In this document: in pieces, positions 32,846-41,958 of the stretch | How positions within the stretch are numbered: the first letter of the stretch is position 1 | Layout of the letters: each line of letters opens with the position of its first letter | Assembly (NCBI GenBank): GCA_017476005.1 | Contig: JAFVEM010000058.1 | Coordinates: 1 to 63,709 of the forward strand | Direction of reading: 5' to 3' | DNA from: Selenomonadaceae bacterium | GTDB lineage: Bacteria; Bacillota; Negativicutes; Selenomonadales; Selenomonadaceae | Length of the DNA stretch: 63,709 nucleotides | Translations under genes and position numbers: made by a program | Notes under the pieces: model-generated | Seen by the model: the letters and a program-made list of their open reading frames with translations, nothing else | The model's database searches: none | What the model was told of the DNA's origin: nothing

Positions 32846-33709
32846 TCAGGCGATGGACTGTTGCAATTCCTGCTCAAAACGCTCCCACCCCACTCGATCC
32901 AAGGTGTGACGGAAACGCTCTCCCGGCTTGGCGTGAGTCTCGAAAAAACTCAAGGCCGCATCCACCAAAGCGTACAGTTTGTTTTCGTCGAAGATGAGAG
33001 GCAGGACGTTTTTGCCCACGGCGATGCGATTACCATACAGTCCGCCGAAGGAAACCACGAAGCCCGCCTCCCCTTGCCAAGCGTCCGTGGGGCAACTTTG
33101 GACGCAACGGCCGCAATAAACGCATTTTTCTTGGTCAAAAGTGACTTTTTTGGCCGCCTTATCTACCTTAACGGCGCCATAAGCGCAGGTGGCCTCGCAC
33201 ACGCCGCAATAGACGCACTTTTCCGCTTGCCACCGAGGGAACATTCCCCCCTTGATGCCCATATCGTTCTCTTCCGCCTTGAGGCAGTTGTTATGACAAC
33301 CGGTAAAACCAAATTTAAATTTATGGGGCAATTCCTTCCCCCCGTAACGCTTATCGAACTCCGTCGCCAGTCTGGCCGTATCAATCAGTCCCGAAGGGCA
33401 GACGGCGTTCCCTTGACAGGCGGTGATGGTTCTCACTCTCGGGCCGCAGACGCCGACGGACACTCCCCCCGCCGTCAATGTTTCCTTTACTTTATTTATA
33501 TCCTGCGCCTTGATGAAGGGAATTTCGATGCCCTGTCTTGAGGTGAGGTGGATATATCCTGCGCCGAAATCCTCCGCTACTTTTTGTACCGTAGCCAGTT
33601 CCTTGGCGGTAAAACGTCCCCCCACGCTTTTCAAGCGCATGGAGAAGCAATCACGCTGCTTTTGCCGCATAAAGCCGCCTTTTTTTAGCTCTTTGTAGTC
33701 GATAGACAT
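32846..33709 (-). CDS. Siroheme sulfite reductase with two ferredoxin clusters
   Basis: A 287-residue single-subunit sulfite reductase of the small anaerobic AsrC-like type. The siroheme-4Fe4S ligands are CQGNAVC and CHNNC in FGFTGCHNNCLKAEENDMG. Two 4Fe4S ferredoxin motifs follow, CVYCGVCEATCAYG and CVYCGRCVQSCPTDAW. It should reduce sulfite from AprAB to sulfide in the cytoplasm. Next to the carrier genes, the sulfide probably feeds the protein thiocarboxylate. Confidence 0.88.
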   Translation of the reverse strand: MSIDYKELKKGGFMRQKQRDCFSMRLKSVGGRFTAKELATVQKVAEDFGAGYIHLTSRQGIEIPFIKAQDINKVKETLTAGGVSVGVCGPRVRTITACQGNAVCPSGLIDTARLATEFDKRYGGKELPHKFKFGFTGCHNNCLKAEENDMGIKGGMFPRWQAEKCVYCGVCEATCAYGAVKVDKAAKKVTFDQEKCVYCGRCVQSCPTDAWQGEAGFVVSFGGLYGNRIAVGKNVLPLIFDENKLYALVDAALSFFETHAKPGERFRHTLDRVGWERFEQELQQSIA

Positions 33710-33731
33710 TTTAGCTCTCCTTATATTTCCG

Positions 33732-35120
33732 TTATATTCCTGCTCCGTCGAGACCGCTGAAGACTTCCTTCTCCACTCGCTCCAACCTCGCTACCTTCCC
33801 CTCTTCGACGATTACGGTCAGCTCACCGTTATAGGGCAAATGCTCCATTATATATTTCATGGTCTTTTCTCGCAGCTTATCGTCCTCGCGTTCCGCCGCC
33901 AATACAATGCCGCCGCCGGCCACATCGTAGCCATCCACCAAGACAAACCGCCCGGTAGCCGGACACTCGGTAAAAAGGTCGCAGGCTATTTCTTCTTTGA
34001 GTTTCAAGACCACTTCCGCCACGTCGTTTTGACGTATCTCCGTTCGGTTCTCTTGCTTTTTCAGCTCCGCTGCGTCGATTATTTTGACGATGGCGCCAAG
34101 TTCTGCCTCCACCTCGGCAGTGGCCAGTTTCAGCTTGTACTTCCGATGAAACAGCAGCGGTTCCTTGCCCAGCCAAAAGAGCGAGGCGCGAAGACTGCGA
34201 GTCACCAGAGGAGGCTTTTCGCCTTTTTTGGTGATTATCTCCCCTCGCTTGTTAAAAAACTCGTCCCTTACCTGAATACCGGTTGACTCGCCGGCGATGG
34301 CTTGCGTCTTTTTATCATTTTCACGCCAATGGGGGAGAGCGGTGACTACCGTAGTCCGGCCTGCTGGGTAAATGGCGATTTCGTCTCCCGGCTCAATGGT
34401 TCCGGCTTCGAGCCGTCCGGCGATGATGCGTCGCGCGTCGAATTTGTAAACGTCCTGTATGGGGAGGCGCAACGGCTTTTCCGTTGCTTCCCGTCCCTCG
34501 GGCAAAAGATCCAACGCGGCGAGTAGGCTTTCTCCCTTATACCAAGGAGTGTGGGGCGACAGCTGGGCAATATTGTCCCCTTCCAGACCGGATACGGGGA
34601 TATAGGCCAAGGGCGACACCCCTAAAGATGCCAGAAATTCTTTCATGTCATGGGCTACATCATTAAAAGTATGTTGGTCATAACCTACCAAGTCCATTTT
34701 GTTGATGAGAACATAGACGGCGCGAATGCCGAGGAGACTTAACATATAGCCGTGGCGTTTGGATTGCTCCTGCACTCCTTCCTTGGCATCCACCACGAGC
34801 AGCGCCGCTTGAGCGTTGGCCGCGCCGGAAATCATGTTCTTCAAAAATTCCTTGTGTCCGGGCGCGTCGATGATGATATAATCCCGTTTGCGCGTGGCGA
34901 ATTGGATTTGGGTGGTGTCAATGGTTATCCCCTGCTGCTGTTCTTCCTCGAAGGCATCCAAGAGATAAGCATACTCGAAGGGTTTTCCCGTGTCGTGGGC
35001 GATTTTCTTCACCTTTTCCACTGCTCCCAAGGGCAGGGAACGGGTATCATAAAGCAGCCTTCCCAGCACCGTGGATTTGCCGTGATCCACATGACCCACC
35101 ACCACGATATTTAAGCTCAC
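33732..35120 (-). CDS. cysN: Sulfate adenylyltransferase subunit 1 (GTPase) CysN
   Basis: The regulatory GTPase of ATP sulfurylase. The 462-residue protein has G1 [14 protein letters not shown], the switch motif [22 protein letters not shown] (G3) and NKMDL (G4), followed by EF-Tu-like beta-barrel domains. No CysC (APS kinase) domain is fused. GTG 35120 overlaps the cysD stop (ATGTGA). Confidence 0.93.
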   Translation of the reverse strand: MSLNIVVVGHVDHGKSTVLGRLLYDTRSLPLGAVEKVKKIAHDTGKPFEYAYLLDAFEEEQQQGITIDTTQIQFATRKRDYIIIDAPGHKEFLKNMISGAANAQAALLVVDAKEGVQEQSKRHGYMLSLLGIRAVYVLINKMDLVGYDQHTFNDVAHDMKEFLASLGVSPLAYIPVSGLEGDNIAQLSPHTPWYKGESLLAALDLLPEGREATEKPLRLPIQDVYKFDARRIIAGRLEAGTIEPGDEIAIYPAGRTTVVTALPHWRENDKKTQAIAGESTGIQVRDEFFNKRGEIITKKGEKPPLVTRSLRASLFWLGKEPLLFHRKYKLKLATAEVEAELGAIVKIIDAAELKKQENRTEIRQNDVAEVVLKLKEEIACDLFTECPATGRFVLVDGYDVAGGGIVLAAEREDDKLREKTMKYIMEHLPYNGELTVIVEEGKVARLERVEKEVFSGLDGAGI

Positions 35121-35917
35121 ATATACCCCTCCTTTCTGAGTTTCTGCATGGCGTAGGAATCTTCTTGGTCTTGCTTGCGGCCGGCGCGTTCCCCGGTTTT
35201 GGTGTGCTTTAACTCTTCGATAATCTTATCCAAGGTGTCCGCTGTGGAATCAATTTGTCCGGTGCAACAGGCGCAACCTAAACTGCGGTAGCGTTTTCCG
35301 TTTTTAGCGAAGTACAAATCAATTATTGGTATGTTTTCCCGTCTGATGTATTCCCATATATCAATTTCGTTCCAAGCCAGCAAGGGATGAACTCTGATGT
35401 GATGACCTTTGGGGAAATCTGTTTTAAACTGGTTCCACAGCTCCGGGGGCTGATTGGCGTAATCCCAAGCGTCGTCCGCCTGTCGTTCGCTGAAGACTCT
35501 TTCCTTGGAGCGGGATCCCTCCTCGTCTCGCCGTACTCCTACGATTAAGCCGTCAAAACCATACGCGTGAACCACCTCTTTTAAGGCATCGGTTTTCAGC
35601 GCCTTGCAACAGGCGAGCCGTCCTTTTTCCGGCCCCATCCCCTCATCTATGGCCTTTTGGTTGGTGTGTACGATAAGTTCCAGTCCCCATTCTTGGGCGA
35701 TTTTGTCTCGATAGGCTATCATGGCCGGGATTTTTCGCTTGGTGTCCACATGGATAAAGGGAAAGGGGGAGTGTCCGTAAAAAGCCTTTTGGGTGAGCCA
35801 GAGGAGAACGGTGGAATCCTTGCCGATAGACCACAGCATCCCCAGTTTCCCCAGCTTTTTATAAGCCTCTCGCAGAATGTAAATACTGTCGGCTTCCAGC
35901 TTGTCCAAATGCTCCAA
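35117..35917 (-). CDS. cysD: Sulfate adenylyltransferase subunit 2 CysD
   Basis: Catalytic subunit that forms APS from sulfate and ATP. The 266-residue PP-loop ATPase has [41 protein letters not shown] [18 protein letters not shown] and [18 protein letters not shown] 35917 is 9 nt after GGAGG. Forms a heterodimer with CysN. Confidence 0.93.
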   Translation of the reverse strand: MEHLDKLEADSIYILREAYKKLGKLGMLWSIGKDSTVLLWLTQKAFYGHSPFPFIHVDTKRKIPAMIAYRDKIAQEWGLELIVHTNQKAIDEGMGPEKGRLACCKALKTDALKEVVHAYGFDGLIVGVRRDEEGSRSKERVFSERQADDAWDYANQPPELWNQFKTDFPKGHHIRVHPLLAWNEIDIWEYIRRENIPIIDLYFAKNGKRYRSLGCACCTGQIDSTADTLDKIIEELKHTKTGERAGRKQDQEDSYAMQKLRKEGYM

Positions 35918-35930
35918 GGTATCGTGCCTC

Positions 35931-36242
35931 CTAATACTCGTTCGATTTGTTTTTATTTACCGTAATAATGTCCTCCGTTCCCTGCGGCCACTTCATAATC
36001 CAAGTGAGGGTGTCCGGGCTGTCTTGGGCATAAAGTCTCCCCCCGGCGCCGCCTAAGTCAGCCGCCAAATAATAAAAAATGGCCTGACGAGGACATTCTT
36101 TCACGCAAGCGGTGCAACCCCAGCAATCCTTTACTTCCCTAATACCGGCCTTCCCGTCTCGCAGAACCAAGAGATTGCCGGGGCAGACCTCCGCGCAACG
36201 GCCGCACCCCACGCACTTTTCCTTTTCGATGGCGATGCTCAC
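35931..36242 (-). CDS. aprB: Adenylylsulfate reductase beta subunit AprB
   Basis: A 103-residue iron-sulfur protein with two 4Fe4S motifs, [15 protein letters not shown] and [15 protein letters not shown], that passes electrons to the FAD of AprA. It is shorter than the beta subunits of classical sulfate reducers, lacking most of the C-terminal tail. GTG 36242 overlaps the aprA stop. Confidence 0.9.
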   Translation of the reverse strand: MSIAIEKEKCVGCGRCAEVCPGNLLVLRDGKAGIREVKDCWGCTACVKECPRQAIFYYLAADLGGAGGRLYAQDSPDTLTWIMKWPQGTEDIITVNKNKSNEY

Positions 36243-37915
36243 TGCGGCTCACCTCCCGGTAATTTTACCAAGGGACGAAAAATAATTTGCGGCTCTCCGG
36301 CCACGAGTTTGGAGTTCACATATTTTTCGTAGGCGCTGTCTTTGTCCGGGTAATCCAAATGAGCGGCAAAGGAAGGCCAGCGTGTTTCCTTCCGCGCCGC
36401 CAAATGACTGACCAGCACTCGACACAGGAGCAAGCGTTCCCTTAGTTCAAATATTTTCATGAGATCGTAAAAATCCGCGGCTCGGAGAGAATCGCTGAGT
36501 TTTGCGAGACGTTTTAGGTGGGCGTCGGCCAACTTTAAACTCGCTTCCGTGTAGCGGTAGCAGGTCTTAATCCCACCGGCGTATTCGTCCATGACGCTCT
36601 GCATGGCTTCCTCCAAGCTGTCGGCATCAAAAGTACTAGGCGGTGATTTCGTAAAATATTTCTTGACCGCGCTCACGACGCTATTTTTTATTTCTGCGGT
36701 GGCGTCGGAGGGCGGATTTTGGCAAGCAAATTCTGCCGCGGCTCTCGCGGCTATTTCTCCTTCTACGAAAGCCCCCGTCACATACTTTTGGGGGGCGCCT
36801 CCTGCCACGTCTCCGGCGGCAAACAGTCCCGCGAGGGTAGTGGCGCGGTTTTCAGCTACCCAGTACCCCCCGGCGGTGTGGCCGCCCACGATGTAAGGTT
36901 CGCTGCCTTCCACTTCTACATTGACCGTTCGGGGTGAAAGTCCCGTTTCTCGCCAACGCAGGGTTTGCGCCGGCGCCATGTTAAGGTAGGCCTTTTCCAG
37001 ATTGCTTTCTTCTTCCGAGGTAATGCCTTGGGTCTTTAGGTAACAAGGCCCGCGACCGGCCAGATTTTCGGCTACCACGGCATGAACTCGCTGGGCGGTG
37101 GTGTTGCCGTAAGTCTTTTGATATTCCTCTCCCTTGGCGTTGATTTGCGCCGCTTTTAACCCTTGGGCGATGGTACCCGTGGGAGCTATGGTGTCCTTGC
37201 AACGAAGGGCGATGAAACGCATCTCCAAGGAAGTCATTTCCGCGCCGGCGCGCAGTCCCATGGCGTAGCCTGCGCCGGTATTAAAGGGGCTGTACCACAT
37301 CTGATGACGGGAGTGGCCGGGGTGATTGGGGCGATACAATCCCGCCGCGCCGCCGGTGGCGCAGATAACGGCTCCGGCGGCAACGAGGTAAATTCTTTCT
37401 TGGGTTATATCAATACCCCACGCGCCCCTGACTTTTCCCTCGGACAAGAGATAATCCACCATGTTTACATGGTTCAACACGCGGACATTCGCGGCTTTAT
37501 TTACGGCGGCGGCCAGTAGGGGCTTGATATTCTCGCCGTTAATCTTTATGTTGCGAGGGCCGCGAGTCACATAGTTGCCCTCCGTATCCTTCTGGATGAC
37601 CAGCCCCAATTTTTCCATTTTCGCGGTTACCCGGTTCAGTCCCTCGGCCATGGAGAGGAGCAAATCGCCTCGGGCTATCCCTGCCGCATCTTCCGCCGCG
37701 TAACGCGCATAATCCAAGGGGGTGTGTCCCGGGGTAATGTAGGCATTGAGGGCGTTGATTCCCGCCGCGAGGCAACCGCTGCGCTTAATGTTGGCCTTGT
37801 CCGTCAAAATAACGGACAGTCCCGGATATTCTTCGGCTAAGGTAATGGCGGCAAAGCATCCGGCTGCTCCGCCGCCAATAATGAGGATGTCTGCTTTTTC
37901 CTCCCGTATTTGCAT
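36239..37915 (-). CDS. aprA: Adenylylsulfate reductase alpha subunit AprA
   Basis: The FAD subunit that reduces APS to sulfite and AMP. The 558-residue protein belongs to the fumarate reductase/succinate dehydrogenase flavoprotein family. FAD motif IIGGGAAGCFAAITL is at the N-terminus, followed by KRSGCLAAGINALNAYI, ATGGAAGLYRPNHPG, GLRAGAEMTSLEMRF and the VGGHTAGGYWV-type C-terminal FAD loop. Its operon with cysDN and sulfate uptake genes indicates assimilation rather than energy-yielding sulfate respiration. No qmo or dsr genes are nearby. Confidence 0.9.
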   Translation of the reverse strand: MQIREEKADILIIGGGAAGCFAAITLAEEYPGLSVILTDKANIKRSGCLAAGINALNAYITPGHTPLDYARYAAEDAAGIARGDLLLSMAEGLNRVTAKMEKLGLVIQKDTEGNYVTRGPRNIKINGENIKPLLAAAVNKAANVRVLNHVNMVDYLLSEGKVRGAWGIDITQERIYLVAAGAVICATGGAAGLYRPNHPGHSRHQMWYSPFNTGAGYAMGLRAGAEMTSLEMRFIALRCKDTIAPTGTIAQGLKAAQINAKGEEYQKTYGNTTAQRVHAVVAENLAGRGPCYLKTQGITSEEESNLEKAYLNMAPAQTLRWRETGLSPRTVNVEVEGSEPYIVGGHTAGGYWVAENRATTLAGLFAAGDVAGGAPQKYVTGAFVEGEIAARAAAEFACQNPPSDATAEIKNSVVSAVKKYFTKSPPSTFDADSLEEAMQSVMDEYAGGIKTCYRYTEASLKLADAHLKRLAKLSDSLRAADFYDLMKIFELRERLLLCRVLVSHLAARKETRWPSFAAHLDYPDKDSAYEKYVNSKLVAGEPQIIFRPLVKLPGGEPQ

Positions 37916-37932
37916 AGCACAGTCACCAATAT

Positions 37933-39000
37933 TTATATAATAACATATTCTTTGCGCTTTGATTGATTCTCAACCACTTGTGTGCGTCCGCCGGCAAAAC
38001 TGTATATGCGGTGAATGAGGACGAAGGCTCTATCGCCTTCGCGAAGCGGCGGTTTTTCCAGACTGCGGTTGGCTTTGAGAATCTGTCCCTTGACCTCCAC
38101 CGCCACCTCCACACTGCTGCCTCGGAAGTAGGTGCCGCGCACTGTTCCCTCCTCGGCGGCCAGCGGCATCACTATTTCTTTTTCGTCAATTCCCAAATCT
38201 ATAAATTCGGGGCGAATTATGCCGGGGTGTTCGCCGCTTTCCGTGGTTTCAAAACCCTTGAAACGAGTGTAGTCCTCCACATGAACGGATTCGCCGATAA
38301 AATCGGCTACGAAGGGAGTGTGGGGAGCTTGGTAGATTTCTGCCGGCACTCCCGCCTGTTCCACCCGTCCCTTGTTGGTGATGATGATGTCATCCGCTAC
38401 TTCCACTGCCTCGTCTTGGTCGTGGGTCACGAAGATGCTGGTGACGCCCAATTTGTGAATGGTGTCTCGCAAGGAACTGCGCAATTCTTTGCGCACCTTG
38501 GCATCAATGGCGGCAAAAGGCTCATCCAAGAGAAGCAGTCTGGGCTTGGGCGCTAAGGCTCGGGCGAAAGCCACTCGTTGCCGCTGTCCGCCGGAAAGTT
38601 GCATGGGGTAGCGGCCGGTGAACTTAGAGAGGCCGATTAACTCCGCCAGTTCTTCCACTCTGGCGCGAATGGCCGCTTCTTTCTCCTTTTGTACCCTCAG
38701 GCCAAAGGCGATGTTTTCCCAAACGGTCATGTGACGAAAGAGGGCGTAATTTTGAAAGACAAAACCGATGCCTCTCTTGCCGGGGGCAAGATTATTCACT
38801 CGCTGACCGGCGATGAAGATATCGCCGCTGTCCGGTGTCTCAAGTCCCGCTATCATGCGTAAAATAGTGGTTTTGCCGCTGCCGGAAGGGCCGAGCAAGC
38901 CAATGAGCCTACCGCGATTAACGCCGAAACTCACTCTGTCCGAGGCCTTGAAGTCGCCGAAATGCTTGTTAATGTCTTTAAGTTCCACTTCATAGGGCAT
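37933..39000 (-). CDS. cysA: Sulfate ABC transporter ATP-binding protein CysA
   Basis: The 355-residue ATPase of the sulfate importer. Walker A GPSGSGKTTILRM, Q-loop, signature LSGGQRQRVAFARAL, Walker B LLLLDEPF and the switch His in FVTHDQDEA are all present, followed by a C-terminal TOBE-like regulatory domain. Its ATG overlaps the cysW end. Confidence 0.92.
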   Translation of the reverse strand: MPYEVELKDINKHFGDFKASDRVSFGVNRGRLIGLLGPSGSGKTTILRMIAGLETPDSGDIFIAGQRVNNLAPGKRGIGFVFQNYALFRHMTVWENIAFGLRVQKEKEAAIRARVEELAELIGLSKFTGRYPMQLSGGQRQRVAFARALAPKPRLLLLDEPFAAIDAKVRKELRSSLRDTIHKLGVTSIFVTHDQDEAVEVADDIIITNKGRVEQAGVPAEIYQAPHTPFVADFIGESVHVEDYTRFKGFETTESGEHPGIIRPEFIDLGIDEKEIVMPLAAEEGTVRGTYFRGSSVEVAVEVKGQILKANRSLEKPPLREGDRAFVLIHRIYSFAGGRTQVVENQSKRKEYVII

Positions 39001-39826
39001 TGTCCGCCCTCCTTTCTTCTCGCCACTCCACCATGTTTCGCAACACCAGAATCACCACGGCGAGAATAACCAAAATCGAGGCCACGGCAAAGGCCGCCGT
39101 GAAATTGTATTCGTTGTACAGTAATTCGATATGCAGGGGGAGGGTGTTGGTCTTGCCCCGTATATGGCCGGAGACTACGGACACTGCGCCGAACTCCCCC
39201 ATGGCTCGGGCGGTGCAGAGAATGATGCCGTAGATAAGCGCCCATTTGATATTGGGGAGCGTCACCCGGCGAAAGATGGTAAAACCACCGGCGCCCATGG
39301 TGGCGGCGGCTTCTTCCTCCGAACGTCCCTGAGCCTCCATTACCGGCACCAATTCTCGCGTGATAAAGGGAAAAGTCACGAACACCGTGGCGAGGATTAT
39401 CCCCGGTACGGCGAAGACCACAGATATTTCCCAAGCCTGCAAGGTATCGTAAAAGGGACTCAGGCGACCGAAAAGCATGATGAAGAAAAGACCGGCCACT
39501 ACGGGCGAAATGGCGAAGGGCAAATCAATCAAGGAGCCTAAAACCGCCTTGCCCCGAAAATCGAATTTGGTCAAGAGCCAAGCGGAGGCCAAGCCGAAAA
39601 TCGTGTTGAGGAGGACGGCGATAACCGTCGCCTCCAAGGTGAGCCAAAGAGCCTTTTGGGTAAACGGCTCCGCGATAGCTTTGAGATACGCCTCATAGCC
39701 CTTAGCCAAGGCTTCATAGCCGACGAGGACAAGGGGCAAAATTAACATGACGAAGAGAAAGACAGCCCCCACCGTAATTAAGAGCCATTTGAGAGCCGTT
39801 TCGCCGCTGGATTGATTCCCGGTCAT
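38990..39826 (-). CDS. cysW: Sulfate ABC transporter permease CysW
   Basis: A 278-residue permease with six hydrophobic segments and the EAA-type coupling loop (EAAATMGAGGFTIFRRVTLP) that docks on CysA. The start lies 3 nt after the cysT stop. Confidence 0.92.
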   Translation of the reverse strand: MTGNQSSGETALKWLLITVGAVFLFVMLILPLVLVGYEALAKGYEAYLKAIAEPFTQKALWLTLEATVIAVLLNTIFGLASAWLLTKFDFRGKAVLGSLIDLPFAISPVVAGLFFIMLFGRLSPFYDTLQAWEISVVFAVPGIILATVFVTFPFITRELVPVMEAQGRSEEEAAATMGAGGFTIFRRVTLPNIKWALIYGIILCTARAMGEFGAVSVVSGHIRGKTNTLPLHIELLYNEYNFTAAFAVASILVILAVVILVLRNMVEWREERRADNAL

Positions 39827-39829
39827 CGG

Positions 39830-40645
39830 TTACACCCCCATTTTGACGGCGCGATAGCGCTGATAGCCGTTGATGCCGAGCAGGGTAAGAAAGGAAATGG
39901 CCAGCATGACAATGGCAATGGCGGCAGCGGCCTGATAATCGAATTGCTCCAACTGGGTCATGATAAGGAGAGGGGCGATTTCCGTTTCAAAGGGCATATT
40001 CCCAGCGATGAATACCACACTGCCGTATTCGCCGATACCGCGAGCGAAGGCCAAGGCAAAGCCTGTCAACAGGGGGGCGGTAAGCTCCGGCAGGATAATC
40101 CGGCGAAAGGTGAGCCACTTAGTAGCTCCCAAGGTGTCAGCCGCTTCCTCTATTTGGGGGTCAAGGTCTTTCAACACCGGTTGCACACTGCGAGTCACAA
40201 AGGGAATGCCCACAAATATCAAGGCAATGGTGATACCCACGGGCGAAAAAGCGGTGGGTATGCCAACAGAGTAGAAAAATTGCCCCAGCCAGCCGTTTTC
40301 CGCATAGAGAGTGGTGAGGGCGATACCGGCCACCGCCGTGGGCAAAGCAAAGGGCAAGTCAATGAGACCGTCCATGAGGCGCTTGCCGGGAAATTGATAG
40401 CGCACCAGTACCCAAGCGAGAATCAGCCCGAAGAGGGCATTGACCAGCGCCGCCGCGAGGGCGCAGAGGAAACTGACGATATAGCCGTGGACAATGCGCC
40501 ACTCCGTAGCTTTAAGTATGAATTTCTCCCAGCCCATGCCGCCGGAGAAAAAGGCAAAGGCGGCCAGCGGCAGGAAGAGAATCAGGGACAGATAGAACAG
40601 GGTAAGCCCCAAGGTGAAACCGTACCCCGGTATGACTTTTCCCAA
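39830..40645 (-). CDS. cysT: Sulfate ABC transporter permease CysT
   Basis: A 271-residue permease, partner of CysW, with the EAA loop EEAADTLGATKWLTFRRIILP and the conserved GEYGSVVFIAGN segment. TTG 40645 follows GGAGGTG. Confidence 0.92.
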   Translation of the reverse strand: MGKVIPGYGFTLGLTLFYLSLILFLPLAAFAFFSGGMGWEKFILKATEWRIVHGYIVSFLCALAAALVNALFGLILAWVLVRYQFPGKRLMDGLIDLPFALPTAVAGIALTTLYAENGWLGQFFYSVGIPTAFSPVGITIALIFVGIPFVTRSVQPVLKDLDPQIEEAADTLGATKWLTFRRIILPELTAPLLTGFALAFARGIGEYGSVVFIAGNMPFETEIAPLLIMTQLEQFDYQAAAAIAIVMLAISFLTLLGINGYQRYRAVKMGV

Positions 40646-40672
40646 TTAAAACACCTCCTGCCGTTTCGCTTT

Positions 40673-41701
40673 TTATTTGGTGTAAATCTGGTCGAAGGTG
40701 CCGCCGTCGGCGAAGTGTTCCTTCTGCGCTTTCGTCCAGCCGCCGAAGGCTTCGTCGATGGTGAAAAGTTTCAGTTCCGGGAATTGGGATTTGTATTTCT
40801 CCAAGATTTCTTTGTTGCGAGGACGGTAGAAGTTTTTCGCCGCTATCTCTTGGCCGCCCGGTTCGTAAAGGTATTTGATATAGGCCTCGGCCACTTCCCG
40901 AGTGCCTTTTTTATCTACCACTTCATCTACTACGGCCACAGAAGGTTCCGCTAAGATAGATACGGAAGGAGCCACAATCTCATAATCCTGAGAATCTTTC
41001 AGGGTAATCAGCGCCTCGTTCTCCCAAGCAATGAGCACATCCCCCTGTCCCCGTTGCACAAAACTCGTCGTCGAGCCGCGAGCGCCGGAGTCCAACACCA
41101 CTACGTTCTGGAATAATTTTTTGACGAAATTCTTTACCTGAGCCTCGTCGCCGGCGAATTTCTGCCGCGCATATTCCCAAGCCGCGAGGTAATTCCAGCG
41201 AGCGCCGCCGGAGGTTTTGGGGTTAGGCGTAATGACCGCCACATCGTCTCGCACCAAGTCATCCCAGTCTTTGATGTTTTTGGGATTGCCTTTACGCACG
41301 AGGAAAACGATGGTGGAGGTGTAGGGGGCGGAGTTATCCGGAAATTTATTCAACCATTCCCCTTTAATCAGCCCGGCTTGCGCTATTTCATCTACGTCAT
41401 AGGCCAAGGCCAAAGTGACCACATCGGCCTCCAGTCCCTCAATAACGGAGCGAGCTTGCTTACCGGAACCGCCGTTGGATTGGCTGAAAACCATGTCCTT
41501 ACCGGAGCGTTCCTTCCAAACCTTGGTAAATTCTTGGTTAAATTCAGCGTAAAGTTCCCGAGTAGGGTCATAGGACACGTTTAAAAACTCCTTGGCCTCC
41601 TTGTTATCCCCACCGGCGGTATCCTGCCCGCCGCAACCGGCCACCACTCCGGTAGCGAGCAGAACGCCTAATGCCAAACTGATAGCCTTCTTTAATCTCA
41701 T
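40673..41701 (-). CDS. sbp: Sulfate-binding lipoprotein
   Basis: The 342-residue solute-binding protein for sulfate. A signal peptide with lipobox GVVAGC anchors it as a lipoprotein, unlike the soluble enterobacterial Sbp/CysP. Family motifs are [47 protein letters not shown] and FYRPRN near the end. It is the first gene of the 13-gene operon. Confidence 0.92.
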   Translation of the reverse strand: MRLKKAISLALGVLLATGVVAGCGGQDTAGGDNKEAKEFLNVSYDPTRELYAEFNQEFTKVWKERSGKDMVFSQSNGGSGKQARSVIEGLEADVVTLALAYDVDEIAQAGLIKGEWLNKFPDNSAPYTSTIVFLVRKGNPKNIKDWDDLVRDDVAVITPNPKTSGGARWNYLAAWEYARQKFAGDEAQVKNFVKKLFQNVVVLDSGARGSTTSFVQRGQGDVLIAWENEALITLKDSQDYEIVAPSVSILAEPSVAVVDEVVDKKGTREVAEAYIKYLYEPGGQEIAAKNFYRPRNKEILEKYKSQFPELKLFTIDEAFGGWTKAQKEHFADGGTFDQIYTK

Positions 41702-41756
41702 GATTGCACCTCCAAAACAAAGTAAATATATATGTTTTCACCGCTAAACGTGATTC

Positions 41757-41785
41757 ATTGTAAAGGAGAAGGTTTTAATTGTCAA
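41757..41785 (-). promoter_or_regulatory. Promoter of the sulfur operon
   Basis: On the minus strand, TTGACA (41780-41785), 17-nt spacer and TACAAT (41757-41762), about 55 nt before sbp. No riboswitch fold was recognised in the short leader. Confidence 0.75.
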
Positions 41786-41863
41786 GAAAAATTTTTATCA
41801 CATATATAAATAATATGTTTTTGAGTAAGTTACATATTGCCGTTGTCGATGACGATGCTAATG

Positions 41864-41901
41864 AAAATACCCTCGCCTTTGATTTTGGGCGAGGGTATTT
41901 T
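41864..41901 (-). terminator. Terminator of AAA/PD-(D/E)XK gene 1
   Basis: A perfect 14-bp stem (AAAATACCCTCGCC / GGCGAGGGTATTTT). The same hairpin with matching flanks occurs at 51197 after gene 2, so the flank was duplicated together with the gene. Confidence 0.85.
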
Positions 41902-41958
41902 GGGTAATTAACGAGTGCCTGTCTTTGGGGCGATCTATTACATGGGGAGTACGCTTTC

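Noticed and set aside
36239..37915. Fumarate reductase or succinate dehydrogenase flavoprotein
   Set aside because: The fold is shared, but the overlap with a small two-cluster ferredoxin gene and the position in a sulfate operon point to AprA.
39812..40954. Long plus-strand frame of 380 codons
   Set aside because: It is antisense to cysT and sbp, has no protein-like motif and no Shine-Dalgarno.
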